Assembly: GCA_029224185.1 (NCBI GenBank)
Contig: CM055190.1
Span: forward strand, 21,075,120-21,139,119
Source of the DNA: Karalla daura
Taxonomy: Eukaryota; Chordata; Actinopteri; Chaetodontiformes; Leiognathidae
Reading direction: 5' to 3'
DNA: 64,000 nt
Below the pieces are notes generated by a model. That model saw only the letters and a program-made list of their open reading frames with translations. It was not told where the DNA came from and searched no databases. Position numbers and translations under genes: made by a program. Positions 40,740 through 53,870 of the stretch are shown piece by piece (within the stretch, counting starts at the first letter, position 1; each line of letters begins with the position of its first letter).

Positions 40740-41700
40740 CAGCTGCTTTCTACTACTTGTCCTGGGCAGTTCTTTGTAACCCTTGTAAAGAGGAGCCATG
40801 CGCTTCCTACAGGAGTGCCACAATGAGTGGCGCCAAATGCTATCTACAATAGCAATAAAGCCACCAGAGTAACAGGATGCAGGTACCTTGTGTTTTGCCC
40901 AAAGAGCATTGGAATGGACATGGGACCTCTTGGGGTGTCCTGCACTGTCTGGCACCTTTGGGTCCTTTGGGTGGTAGGTTGGGCGCCTCTGTGGGCTCCT
41001 TCTTGCACATTTTATGGAGGCTTGAGCATGATTAGTTTTAGAGACCGTGACCAAATCCTTAGGCTCTTTGTTGGGATCCCGAGAGGTCTCTTTTTTTGTG
41101 CAGAGCAGGAAATTCACTTACTTGAACTCCAATATTTGAGTGGATGGTATGCATTGAAAGTAAAATGTCCCAGCAGGTAATTGCAGTGTAATGACATGAT
41201 CAATGTCACTCACTCCATTTGTTGTGAGAACACTTAAGAAAGGTGTGTGCATCTTAATTATCTATGAGGCCACTGAGCGAGACTGTGTGCTCATGTGTTT
41301 GTAATACTTCTGATGTCTTTGTGGTTGCATGTATGCGTGAGAGTGTGTATGTTTGTGTGCATCCGTGTCTGTTAGTCTGCCCGAATGAATAAAGGGGGGT
41401 GGGTATAATCCATCACCAGTTGATAGTCCTCACAAAAAAGGAGCCCTTTTTGCTGAGAGGACAGCCCTTGTGCGGACAAAGACCACCATACTGGGGACTT
41501 CATAGGACCCAGCTGAAAAGGTGTTGCCCAGAGTAACCCCATTCACATTAACAGGCATGCTGGCCAAAGCCAGTCATTACTGCTGACTTGGACCAGCCGG
41601 GCCACACATAGACCAGCCTAGAGCCTCTAAGGCCATTCACTCCACATCAGCCCACAGGCAAACAGCCTGAACTCTGCCACTGGGGAGCATCTAGAATTGT
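40740..41700. promoter_or_regulatory. candidate conserved element 2 in the elp4 last intron
   Basis: Two unique, repeat-free blocks (about 40760-40900 and 41440-41700) of balanced composition flank a short GT-rich patch (41280-41370). No reading frame is recognisable. An enhancer role is inferred from texture only. Confidence 0.2.
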
Positions 41701-44080
41701 TACCATTCAATTCGACTGTCTGTCTTGAGAGCTTGCTTATAGGCAGCTTTTGAATTTATGTACAAAAAGCATGAATATACAGTATTAAAGGGCAAGTTTC
41801 AGCCTTTGCCTATTCATTATAACGTGGTGAAAATTGCCCATATTTTCCACGGCAATAAAAAAGAATTGACTAAGAGTTCCTCCATTTGACCCTTTTGCAG
41901 CTGTTCCATCACAATGTCTCTGGTAATAACCATTTAGCTTTTAAGGAAGAGTATGGAGGTAGAGTAAACCAATTGCACCAACATTGGAGCTCCAATTCAG
42001 GAACCAACACCAACTCGTGTTTTACTGCTATGAAATAAAAAATAACAGCATAAAAATAATGCATTGTTTCAAACTAGAATAAATGAGAAAGGATTGAAAG
42101 GCTTTTTTAAAAAAAAAATCTGATATATCTAGTCTGACTGTACAAACTCAGCACCCATTCACCCATTACTTGTGACACTCATCCACTGAACTCTGAGTGA
42201 CACTCTGGAAAACCCTAATCTGACCCACTCTCTGCCTCACTTCTGATGTGAACTCACAGTACAGTGGGGAAAACATCCATCCAACATGTCCAACATGCAG
42301 AAAGAGAAAAACTAATATCTTTATTAATGTCATCCTTCCTGCAAACTGCACATTCAGTGTAGTGGCTTCAAAATATTATGCACAGTATCCTTTGACACAC
42401 TTCGGTCTCACACAACGCCTCCTCCCCCTTTTCCCTATTTACGCTCCATCCAACCCCCCACCTCCACCTCTGCTCTCCTCTACAGTCTGCTCCCTGTGGG
42501 CAGGTGGTTGTGTAAATTTAGCCACAGCTAGGTGAGGTGCTTCCTGGGTAGACTGTTGGCAAAGCCACCTTTAGGGTGTTCGAGATGTCAGAGGGAATGA
42601 GACATCACCTCGGCTGCCCTGTCAAAAAATTCACCACCTTCCATTTCCCCCATAACCTCTAGGTCCTAGAAGCACTGTGGGTGACGGGGAATGCTTGTTT
42701 TGTGTTTTCTAATTTTGCCTGGAACACACCAGCCATAACCTAACCTAGAGCGCTGGCTGAGTGTTAATTGTGAAGCATTACTAAAGCCATTAAAACAGTG
42801 AGCCAGAGCCTGGGGAGAATACATGCTTAAGCTAAAAATCAGACAGACAGTGTTAAATACATGAAATACCTGCTTTGCAAATGACTCCTACAAGAGTTGG
42901 CACCGCAAATAATAGTATGAAATAATCAGTAAAACTGCGACTAAATGCAGTGATCTTGTGAGGGATTACATTTACAGATAAAGCAATTTTCACGTTAATA
43001 GATTTCAGTGTTTGTCATGTATAAAAAGCTTAATACTCCACTTATTTCAGATATGGTCAAGCACAAACATACATGCACTTTTTAATCACAAAGACTGGCT
43101 AGATAGATAGATAGATAGATCTATCAAATTTGGCCTAAAGTCCAAATTTCGGTCCAAACTTTGGACTTCAGTTTCCCCCCAAGGTGTGAATGTGTCACAG
43201 GTGCAGGGACAAAACGCAGCCTTAGAAAGTAGACTTCACACCCATGCAATCATTAAACTAAATAGGTAACAAGTAACCACAAAGAAGAGAATGAGACACA
43301 AAGACAAATCACATATCAAGGCAGTTTGATGGAGTCCTTCTCTGCTGTCAACGCCCACTTGTTTTAATCTTTTAAAGCGGGTCATTATATGTTTCCACAA
43401 GACAGGTGATTACGGATCTGATGACAACAGACGTCAAGTAAAAAGCTGTGATAACTCTTAAACAAGGACCACATGTTGAGACAAGCATCACTTACTTTTA
43501 CTACCACAGCTGGAGTACATTATTAGGGTGAAAACAACTGTCAAACTATGTCAACTCACTATGATGGTTTTTATCAATACTTAAAGCAACCCGAATGTGT
43601 GTTTTCCTCCGACTTCCCTGAGACTATACATCATCCCCAAATGATGCAGAACTTGAAAACGGAGGCATAATTGATATAAAAACAAAGATTTCGTTGTGCA
43701 GTGTGTGCATCTGCATCAGTGTGCATCTGCAGGTGGCTTAGATGGATGGTATGGTGACTAACAACCAGAAAGAAGATGGCTTTCTTATCCTAATTTCCCA
43801 AAACTACATAAAAAAATAAGCGAAAAAATGGAACGAAATTGATGAATTTCAGTCTCACTTGAAACTTTTGCTCAGATTTCCTGTAATTACCGCAGATTAA
43901 TTCACCAGGCAGTTTCTGGAAAACTCAGGCAAAGTGGTTTTAAAAAGACAAGCAAAAGCGATTCCGCGGTTAGAGCACTGAGGTTTATTTGTCAAAAACC
44001 TTTGATCATAAAACCACAAAAGCTCGAGGAGACTAATGAGTAAGAATATTAGTTTGATGGTGTGTGATTAGTGTGTAATT
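41701..44080. other. elp4 intron, AT-rich, no gene recognised
   Basis: Mostly AT-rich unique sequence. A short GATA run at 43101-43120 is followed by a small inverted repeat (aagtccaaa at 43138, complement at 43160). No exon was recognised. Confidence 0.55.
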
Positions 44081-44109
44081 ATGTTCTATGAAGTATAATT
44101 TAAAATGGA

Positions 44110-44131
44110 GGGGGGGGGGGGGGGGGGGGGG
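44110..44131 (+). repeat. G homopolymer, 22 nt
   Basis: A run of 22 guanines directly before candidate conserved element 3. Confidence 0.9.
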
Positions 44132-44189
44132 TACGGGAAAGCTCCGAGATGGCTACAGAGGGCTGCTGAGCTGAAAAGAATGACAAAAT

Positions 44190-44670
44190 TGGAAAGTGTT
44201 CCAATTGTGACTATCAGCTTCTTCATTCTCACTCGATGTCGAGTTAGGCGTTTTGCTGGGAATTGGGCGGCCTGCCAGATTGGGGCCAAGTCAGAGTTGT
44301 CAGGGGATTACAGTTCTGCCTTGCTCACTGCAGGGGGTGCGGAGTGGGCCTCAATTACCCTGGAGCGGCTTGTTTGATTTGGCCCAGTACTTTTGGGGAC
44401 AGACCAAAAGCTGAATAATGCACCATTAGCAACTCAAAATCCTGCCCTAAAATGAGTCCACTTATGCATCACATACAGTAATTGTGTGTCTATCAAAGGC
44501 TGGCAGGTCTACACCAATTACCCTGATAACAACAAAACAATCTATGCATAATATTATCGGCTGAACACCTGTGGGCTGCCTCAAACATCCGAGCTGCCCG
44601 GATTAAAACTTCTATGTCTCATTCACGGCTGCTCACCAGCGCACTGTGGTGAAATTAAATGTCCGCTTTA
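44190..44670. promoter_or_regulatory. candidate conserved element 3, with SOX-POU-like composite
   Basis: This unique block immediately right of a G22 run contains caattaccctgataac (twin homeodomain-type words) and, at 44537-44550, aacaatctatgcata, a SOX-type AACAAT followed by an octamer-like ATGCATA. SOX2/POU co-binding is typical of neural and lens enhancers. The limits are approximate. Confidence 0.35.
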
Positions 44671-46709
44671 AGGTAGGGAAATCCAACACTATGAACAGAA
44701 AGAAGAAGAGAAAAAAATGGTGGGCCCGCTGGTGGAAATGATGTTTGTATTTACAAATATGGGAGAAAGCACACAGAGAAAAGGTTGGTGAGAGAGCAAG
44801 AGAGAGAGAGGGAGAGAGGGAGAGAGGGAGAGGGAGATCCCCCTACTCTGGCTACAGTCGGAGCTGTGCAATTGAATTTCACAGGATATGAGGCAGCAAA
44901 TGGCATGTAAAGGCTGAAGCGTCAGACGGTTGCTGCCACACGGGCCAGACAGATAAGGGAGGTGTAAGTGAAATCATTAGGTAACTCTGCAGGACATCGG
45001 GGGCAGCTTGAGGTTGGCAAGGGGCTATGAGAGCCAGAGGTCCTCCTCGAGCTCCATTGAACAGCCACTCAGCCTGATATACATGCACTTACAAACACAC
45101 GGGGAGAATCACTTATACAAACACAGGCCGCAAGACAAACAAGGACTCAAGACAGTGAGTCCCCCCCCCCCCTCCCACCACCTCTCCACCTACAAATGCA
45201 CGTGGATGAAACGCACGCAAGAACATGTCCTCATGCGCGCAGACTCACACGGCACTTCAAGCTACAGACGCCTCATTGAGGTATCAGCCCCAGCGATTGT
45301 GTTTGTCCACCTGGGTATGAAAGAGGCATTCTGGCCTGTGCGGTGGAAGACAGCAGCGTGGTATACAGCCTGAGCTGGAGCCCAGCTAGGCTGCGTCTGT
45401 CTCAGGCTCTCAGGGAGGGGAGCAGCCAAGTGTGGATGCACCTCATTACCTCACTCATCCACACACCAATTACCCCTAAATAAATACACCCAGCCCACAG
45501 GCAGCAACAATGACATCAAGCCTGAAAGGGAAGAAAGGACGCCGTTCAGAAAGCATTTGCACGCACAGAAAAGTGCTGTTGGATAATGATGAAAAAAAAG
45601 TACAGAGAAAAGGAGCAAAGAGAAGAACATGCAGGGGGCTCCAAGTCTTTTAAAGGGCTCAAAGAGGAGACAGAGAAAGGGGAAGAATGAAACAAACACC
45701 GAGCAAGCGGAGTGAAGTGATTCAGAAAATGATAATTTCTTGCTAAATTTCACCCAACACATCCGCAAATGATTGTTGTGGCGGGGGAGGGGCAAAGTTT
45801 AATTGTTTTAATGCATGCAGCCATGAGATAGCTCTGCCTCCGACTAAAATGGCGATGGCCGCCGCCAACACATATTTGCATGCAGGGCGGACTGCTTGGG
45901 GGTAATGCTAACAGTCGTGTGTCCGAAAGCCAAAGAACGCGGGCTAAAAAGGGAAAGGACCGGCAGCCAAAGACCTCGGTCCCAGGGAAGTTTGACGAAA
46001 TATGGCGGGCGGCACGAAATGTGACAGGAGATACTCTGCAGGAATGCACTCTCTGGCGTTCGGGAGACACACGAGGAGACGTTTAATGCTTTTAACAGTG
46101 TAAAGTCTCTGTTACTGGAGTGAGAAGGTGAGCGGAGGATGCAGCAAAGGTGTGTGTGTGTGTGTCTGTGAAAAAGAAGACAGATGTGTTTTCCGGGAGG
46201 AGGGGTTGGTACGAACGAGGAGAGAAAGCCAAGAGTTCCTTCGTGCCCCCCCCCCTCCACCTCCACCTCCACCCTCCCTCCATGTGGGATCTTTCTGCAT
46301 GAGTGACTCTGTCATACCTGGGGGACAAAATGGGCACTCTCTCCCTCTCTCTCTCTCTGTCTTCCTGTGTCTGTCTCTCACTCAGCCTCTTCCTACCTTT
46401 CCCCCCCACCCTCTGCCTGTGCTGCCGACGCAGCAAAGCCGAGCCTCGTGTTACAGCACTGGACTAAAGGATTAAAATTTCAGCAATATTTCCATCTCGA
46501 GACTCGAATGAAACCCACTCAGATTCTGAATCTCGATCGGGCCGACACAGTAGTGGAGTGTTTAGCACTGTCGGACAGAGGACCTTTCGGTATGAGGTCT
46601 GTCTGTTCTCCCTGTTTCCTGCGTGGGTGTCCTCCCGCAGTCCGCATACATGCATTGAGGTTGAGTCGAGTCTCTGAACTGCCCCCGGGTTTGAGAGTGT
46701 GTAGTATGT

Positions 46710-46860
46710 GTGTGTGCAGTGATGGACCGGCAACCTGTCCAGGGGTGGATTCTCTGACCTCGCTCTGTGGGGCTCCTCGGGCTCCTGCAGAACCCCCCCC
46801 CCCCCGCCATACTCTTAAGGTACTACGAGGGTACAGTGATGCATGACTGAATGAATAAGT
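46710..46860 (+). repeat. degraded fish SINE/LINE tail with GATGGACCGGC motif
   Basis: The sequence gatggaccggcaacctgtcc followed by agggg and, further on, cctgcag, a C-run and gactgaatgaataag matches the layout of a common fish repeat (gatggactggcgacctgtcc ... ccagcccc ... gatgaatgaatg). It is diverged and truncated. Confidence 0.55.
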
Positions 46861-46899
46861 CTCAATCAAGGAACAGCTTGTAAGTGAACCTCTTGCGTC

Positions 46900-48220
46900 T
46901 CGCAGCTTGGCACCCAAAGTCAAAAGCTATGACTCACTTCCACCTCTGGCTCCCGAGCATGTCAGGTGATGGGTGGAACTGTAAAACACCGAGGGTGGCG
47001 TGTACGAGGGGCGCAGCGGCACGCAGCTCCTGATAGGCCCGGCGAATCGTCTCCGGGATGTGGGAGCACATCCTGAACATGAACACAACCCACCTGACCA
47101 GAGTCGACCAGTTCACCTGACCCCGGGGCAGATTCCTGATTAAGAGGAACAACGGCTGGGAACGTGTCGCTTTTCCGCGCCGCTGGTTTCGATGTAATAA
47201 ACAGACAGTGATGGATGGAGTGGAAGCGAAAGGGAGCAGGTTTATTAGGATTCCTTCCCGATGGAGGCCCGACGAGACGGTGAGAGGGCACGCAGCGTGG
47301 GTCTGCGGCCACAGGTGGGTGGGGCAGCGTCAACGTGCTGAGGCGGCGTAGCCGGGATTCCTGGTGCGTGGCTCAGCCCTTAGTCAGGACCCGGACGGTA
47401 TGAGGATCCCGAGCTGTGCCCCTCACGCAAAAACACAACGGGTTTAGCCAGCGAGCATCTATCAGCCTTTGACGAACCCCCGCATCTTGGCCGTACCCTG
47501 AAAATAGAAAGGTCCCGTCGGGCCTTTCTCCCTTCTCCTGCCCTGCCAGACGTGGCCTGGGGGTCTCCTGCGGGAGCTCCGCTGTTTTCTTTGTTTTTTT
47601 TAACTTCCCGCTCCCCACAACACCTACACATGCTGCTATCAGAGCCTGCGGCGCCCTTCGCACACACCGCCACGCTGTGAAACACATCGCTTTGTTTTCA
47701 CGGTCGGCGTGCCTTGTCCTTTACTGGATTGCAGGCCGACGGGCGCGCCCGAATCCAAGCACGCGTTTCCTGTCCGTCGCAAGGCGTGAGAAAGCCGCCA
47801 GGGATGGCCCGGGCGGACCGCAGCGCCTGCAGTTCCCGTGCTCGCCGCGGTTTGCGTGACCCCGCGTGAGTTCCCACGCCGGCCGCGCTCCAGAGCGATG
47901 TTTAAGATCCTCCAGCGCACACCCACGAATGTTTGACGATCCGTCCGATCCGCGAACGCACATAGAGCGAACGATGGCGCTTTTGTTCGCACTCATCAGA
48001 GTGTGTCCAGCGGGCAGGACGTGGCACGCCAGCCACTTGCGTCCCTGTCGTCACCAATGGACGTGATTTTACGCACTCACGAGGAAATCTTAGCGCCTGC
48101 CGTTTGTCAGTACTCACCCGGTGACGGAGGCCTCCGTTCAAACCGATCGGTCCCTCATACTTTGAACACTTGAAGTTCCTCGCCTCCACCGTAACGCGAC
48201 TTAATGCAATTCACGTGTCG
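46900..48220. other. CpG-dense island inside the elp4 last intron, nature unknown
   Basis: About 1.3 kb with far more CpG than its surroundings (for example 47720-47960). It contains no recognised exon. Several short frames are open on the - strand (for example 46934-47152), but none matches a family I know. It adjoins a degraded SINE-like piece at 46710-46860. It could be a transposon remnant, an orphan CpG island or an unrecognised first exon. Confidence 0.4.
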
Positions 48221-50199
48221 TGATAGATTAACTTCCTTCCAGGTGAGCTAACAGGCTCTCAGAGGAGTATGTCAAAGTTTTTTTGCTCTGTTTTTCTATT
48301 CCAAACTTCATTTGCTTACTTCTATATGAGCACACCAAGTGTGAATTTTTGTCCCCCCCCCCCTTTTTTTTTGGTTGCACATGCTGATCTGTTCAGGAGC
48401 GTGGCCTGTTGAGACAGGTATCGCTAAAGCTTGTTGTGTGAAAATGGGATCAGTATCCTGTCTGAGGTGTTAAGTGTTGAAGCTGTCAGGATGAACTTAA
48501 ATAAAGCATCATACACATAAATAGTATTTTTCTTTCCCGATAGGTATAGGAAAACACAAAAAGGTAACTTTTGACCATTCAAAACATTTTATCGCCATTA
48601 GCATTATCTGTGAAAGCACATCAACTGTACGCTGTGTCATGGCTAGAGACTTCCTAAGCTGTCATTTTTAGGAAGGACTGGGTCTCAACGGGCCATCACA
48701 ATACAACCTAACAAATCCACATGATGGCAAAATCACAGAATGGCAGGATAAAAACGACACATCCAAGTTATATGGGCCGTATACATTGGCAAACACACTT
48801 ACTTCATCTGCCAAATCCCTAAATTAACACCTTTTTGGTGAGAAAGCTCAATTTGGAACACATCACACCAACACCACAGCTGGCATTCAAGGGTAAAATT
48901 AATTACTTCAGATACATGTGCTTCCTCTCAAAGTGGCAGACTTATTTGCATTGAGGAACATTCAGCAGAAGTAATCGATGCACACACAAAATACGGCCAC
49001 CCAATGACCCCGGCCCCGTCTCGGAGTCCCTCCCTGTCCCCAAAGCCCCGGCGGCTCAGCCATGCATGGAGGAACAAACACAGGTAGCGCGAGCAAATCA
49101 GACCGCAACAAAACACAGAAACATGAATGGGAAGCATTACAATGATGGGCTGGATGCAGGACAATGGGCCCGACATTAAACAAACGGCAAATCCCAGGAC
49201 GGGCTGCAGGAGTATGATACAGATTACAGGCACCTACTCCCTGCCTGGGGAACAGGGGAGAGTGAGAAAAAAGGACACAATATTGCAATCTGACAGCTGA
49301 TGTCTTCATATAAATGTATGAATTTACATTCCAATTAGAGGAAATTTACATCTTAATCACAGAGAGCAGTGTGTCAGTCCCTCGGTTAGTGTGTTGCTAC
49401 GGTAATGAGGTGGGATGCCGCTGTGCTCTCTCATCCAGACAGTGATCTGTCAGCAGACAACGCCTCCCTGTTATGAGGGAACTGCACCCTAAAAACGCAA
49501 CTGCCGCCACAATCCGGCAATATCCGCCGAAATCTGTCTTAAATACCAACAAGGTGTGAGCCGCCACCCGAGGATAATGCGCCAAATATGGAGTTTGAAA
49601 AACATCAAACATATCTTAAATACAGTGCACTGAACCAGGAGTGTCTTTAACTGTCACTCAAGTGACAAGCTTTCACTACTCTATGGCATTCCATTCCTAA
49701 TTTCCATACTAATAATGGGTATATTATCCTTAATGGTTTGACTTTGTTTTATGGCATCTGAAATGGATGGTGACGCCGTCTGTGCAATTGCTCAAATGTA
49801 TCACTTGCTGCTCCGTGGCTGACAGAAGTGGAGCGGATGGGTTGAGATGGAGAGAGAGATGTAAATCGTGGCGTCCAGACTCAGCCATGAGGACTCTGAG
49901 TCCATAAGGAGGCGCGGGTGTGAGTGCAGATAGTTGCGAAACAAACAGTAAAAGCCTAGTGAGAGGAGAAATTCTCGTTCGGAGTTTGTAAAGTCTGTCT
50001 GAAGACGCTTCTTGTGGTTTCGGTTCAATTAGCAGACAAGAGCTGCTGGTTTGAGGTTTTGGAAGTGAAAGCACACAGGCATGCCTGAGGCCGGGTGAAG
50101 GGTCTTTTTTTCTCTTTCTTTCTTTCATTCTTTCTTTCTTTTTTTCTCCAAACATGCTCCCGACAGATAAAAGGATATAAGTCACAAAGCCCTAATGAT

Positions 50200-50600
50200 T
50201 ATCAATTTTAATGAGCGCCCAAATGGCGGCATTTAATGGAAACTTCAGCGTTTTAAACTTTGCTGGAGCAACTTCCATCCAGCCCGCAATCATTTTCTGG
50301 CGGCGCAGCGCCGATTGCTGACAATGCAATCAGCGGGAGCAGATTAGCTACCAGCACATAGCAGAGCACATAAATCAGTTTAACACAGTCCTCCGCCATC
50401 TTCACGCTTGACTTTAATACAGGGATGTGTGAACAAAAAATTGGAGGTAAATGAGGCATGGCTTCTTTATCACCTGCCTCGTAGCCAATCAGGCCTCTCC
50501 CGTCGGAGACGCCGCTCTAATGGCTGATATCTATGGAGGCAGCCTATTACTGGATACTGCCTGTAATCAAGACAAGTCAGATTACACCAGGCCAGTGCCT
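50200..50600. promoter_or_regulatory. candidate conserved element 4 in the elp4 last intron
   Basis: Repeat-free sequence with repeated CAAT/GATTAG-type words (gcaatcattttctgg, gattgctgacaatgcaatc, cagattagctacc, taatggctgatatc) and no open frame. It is among the most enhancer-like stretches of the window by eye. Which named pax6 element it matches, if any, was not determined. Confidence 0.35.
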
Positions 50601-51039
50601 CCTCTCTGATATGTAGGCTGCCATTAAGGCCAGGAGTGGCGATGCACCTCCAGAAAAAGACAGACGGCTTCTGTGTTTTTTTTTTGTGTGTTTTTTTTTT
50701 TTAAAGAAAAGAAAAATGTCGCGTGTCCACAGTAGGTGCCAAATGTGTCCCCAAACATCACATGGAGTGATGCACGGGGCGTGGCTGGGATTCCACTTTA
50801 GCCTGCAGGGTGTTTGCAGAGGATGCCGAGAAGCATATACACACACACACACACACCCCCTTTGGCACTCGTCTCACATATTCTTACATTGGAGGTTGAT
50901 TCCCACAGCAGTTCTGCTGTGTCTGCGCACTTTTGTCAGACCATCCGAATAGGGTGGAGGACGGGATGGCGAGCGAAGTTTAGCTCGAACGTTCACCATG
51001 ATGATTACGACGTCTTAAAAACAGTCTCCAGCTTATAAG

Positions 51040-52898
51040 ATATTGAGCTGACTTTGTGTCTGGCAGCAAATGAGGTGGGAAGGGTGACCGTGAGGTCTGT
51101 TAAATTGGGGGATTGGGGGCTGCGGCTGCGGCAAGAGCGGCGCTCCTAAAAAGCTCGCTATGATTAAAAAAAGAGGAGTAGGGAGTTGGGGGCCTCTGAC
51201 AAAGGAGGGGGTGAAAGGGAGACCAAGTGAGTTTGAGATGGGAAAGCACTTCTCTGGTACACAGACTGACCCTGCTAACACTCTGCCTACTCTAATATTC
51301 ACCACTACACGTGCTTTTGTGCGCTATTCCTCGCCCGTCTAAGCACGCAAGCCCTCACTCAATACACACACACACAACTCATTTTACAATTTCACTAGCC
51401 AGTTATTCAAGTCCTGCGCACGCATTAGCACTCTTACAAGAAGGACTCAAAGACACTCGCACACAGCGGCCAGGACGCAGTGTCTATTGAGGGGTTCGGG
51501 AAATCCACTGCACTGATTTAATTATAATTTTGTGCATTACGTCTCCCGTCTCCTCGCACAGGCGTCTCCTGATGCAGAAAGCTCAAACCACGGCTTATTT
51601 TAGGGAGGCTGTTAACGTTCATGTCTTTGGAGACTTATCTGGAGAAGGGGGTGCAGCGAAATCTTTCCTCTTGTCGAGACGAGCGGGTTTTTCTGTGACA
51701 CGAGTAATCACAGTTATGCCTTGAAAACATCCCAGCAGGAACAGAACATGGACAAAAATATACGATATCTCTTTTTAACTCTTTGAACTTTGCAATTAAG
51801 CTGCAGTTTCCTCACATGAGGCGGTCGGAACAACATTCGGGGAGACCTGAAACCAAAAAATATTGCCGCAAAGAGGCTGTTAAAGCGCGCAAGGGTCCAG
51901 TGTCAGGGTCGAACGCATGCTAGGCACGGGCGCACAGATGCACGCGCACGCATTCAGAATGGGCGATGAAGCAAGCGTACACGATGTCCCAATAAAAACA
52001 GTCTGTGTAAGTGAGCGTACGACATCGGGCCATCAGATCACTTCCCTCTCCAAACACGAAGCCTGTAATAGATGTGAAACTCCGGGTCCGGGATCTTTTC
52101 ACACCACTGAACCGTAGCTCACACAGAAGGAAAGAAGGCCGAGGATGACGGAGCAAAATAAATGAATATATCAGTGTAAAATAAAAACAATGACAGAGAC
52201 TCCACACAGGACAAAATACATTCACAAAGATCTCAGGGATCAGGCCGAACGGTAGCCGATTTGATCTGATTCGTACAAATTTTTTAAGACTTGACAGAAA
52301 ATATACTTCTGTGAGTTTAAAAAAAAAAAAAGGCTCATAAAAATCCTCAGACTAACATATGGAGTAACCTTTGTGGCCTTCCGGGACTTGGGGGTGGTGG
52401 TGGTGGGGTTACACGGGGGGGTCTAACGCTCTGAGGACCGTAGGCACGCTAGGGAGAGGTGAGCTGTCACCCCCCATTACGATCACCGGCTGAGCTCAGA
52501 GCGGGGGGGAGGGGAGGGAGGAGAGCAGGCAAAAGAAAGAAAAAAAAATACTGGTTCCTCGCTAACCGCCATCTAGAGCCATCCTCGGGCCTCAGAACCC
52601 TCAATCTACAACTGCCTCCTGGGAAACACTTGCACGCAAGTCCTCCTCATCCCAAGCTAGCGGTGGGGCATAATGTTTGTGTGTGTGTGTGTGTGTGTGC
52701 GTGTGTGTGTGGGAGTAAAGGGAGGGGTTTCTGTGTGTGTGTGCGTAGTTGGGCTGTGTAAGCAGAATGTATGGATTTTGCGCAACAAAAGGACAACTGT
52801 GCATGTTTTACTTACGAGCGAGGGCGGAGATAAAGTGATATGCAGTTTGGCTGGATTAAGAAAAGGAAACGATGCAGAGAGGGGGAGAGGGGGAGAGG

Positions 52899-52958
<60 letters not shown>

Positions 52959-53560
52959 CAGCACCTCAAGGTTAAAACGAGGGCAGGGGATGAGGCGAGA
53001 CGCTCAGCGGGATAAGCCTCCCAGTCGAAACGCTTTGCATAATCGATAATTGCCAGAATTTGTACACTGCCGAAAGAGTTACGAAGACGGGCCCAAAATT
53101 GCGCACAGGATGGATGCGACGCCCTCAAAAAATAAGTCGGTCTGAAACGAGTCGGTCTGAGCACGGTACAATTTTGTGTGCACGTGGATAAGACGCTCGC
53201 CTCGGATTTGACCTTTTGCTGCCTTTTGTGTGAGTTTGGGAGAGCACTGCTTAGGCGCATTCTGTTCTCCAGATCCCACTCCTAACACCCCTGTCACTCA
53301 TCATCACTCATCATTGTTAGGGACAAAAGCAAAGTTTGGTTAAGCCACACACTGGAGTATTCTCCCACCCAGTGCCTCCCCCCACCTTCACACATTCACA
53401 TATGCGTGTTAGGTAGCGCGCTCTCACACACACACACACACACACAGACATACACACAAACGCTGGTCTACGCACAAGGTAAGCTATTTCTGCTGCCTAA
53501 ACTCCACAACACTGACTCACACACGCGCTCTGATTTGCGGACGGGGTCGTGAATTGTTTG
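51040..53560. other. elp4 intron with microsatellites, no gene recognised
   Basis: It holds (GT)n at 52677-52710, (GA)n at 52903-52950 and a short (CA)n near 53428. The rest is mixed composition without a recognisable exon. Confidence 0.55.
52677..52950 (+). repeat. (GT)n and (GA)n microsatellites
   Basis: A GT tract (52677-52710) and a GA tract (52903-52950) separated by unique sequence. Confidence 0.9.
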
Positions 53561-53569
53561 ATACAGTGC

Positions 53570-53870
53570 CATCACCTTGCCCTCCAACTTGCCTTTTGAA
53601 GTGCAGACTTGTCCTTCGAATGCCCCTCTGACTCATCTGCTGAGTGTAATTAAAGTCCATTCAGGACCCTATATGTGTCCTAACTATCCTCCCTCATCTG
53701 GCCGGGCCTTTCAGTGGCCACCTGTGAACTCTGAGGGACAGGGGCCACTTGCCCCCATAAAATTCATGAGCGCCGCTGCATTCAGAGGCCGGCCAACTTT
53801 TCTCAATGGCCGACATTACTTTAAACAACTCTGTGTTGACTGTTGGGTGAATCCTTTTTAAATACGACCA
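53570..53870. promoter_or_regulatory. candidate conserved element 5 in the elp4 last intron
   Basis: A repeat-free block with gtaattaaagtcc, cctttcagtggcc and aaaattcatgagc, bordered by microsatellite-rich DNA on the left. An enhancer role is inferred from texture and location only. Confidence 0.25.
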
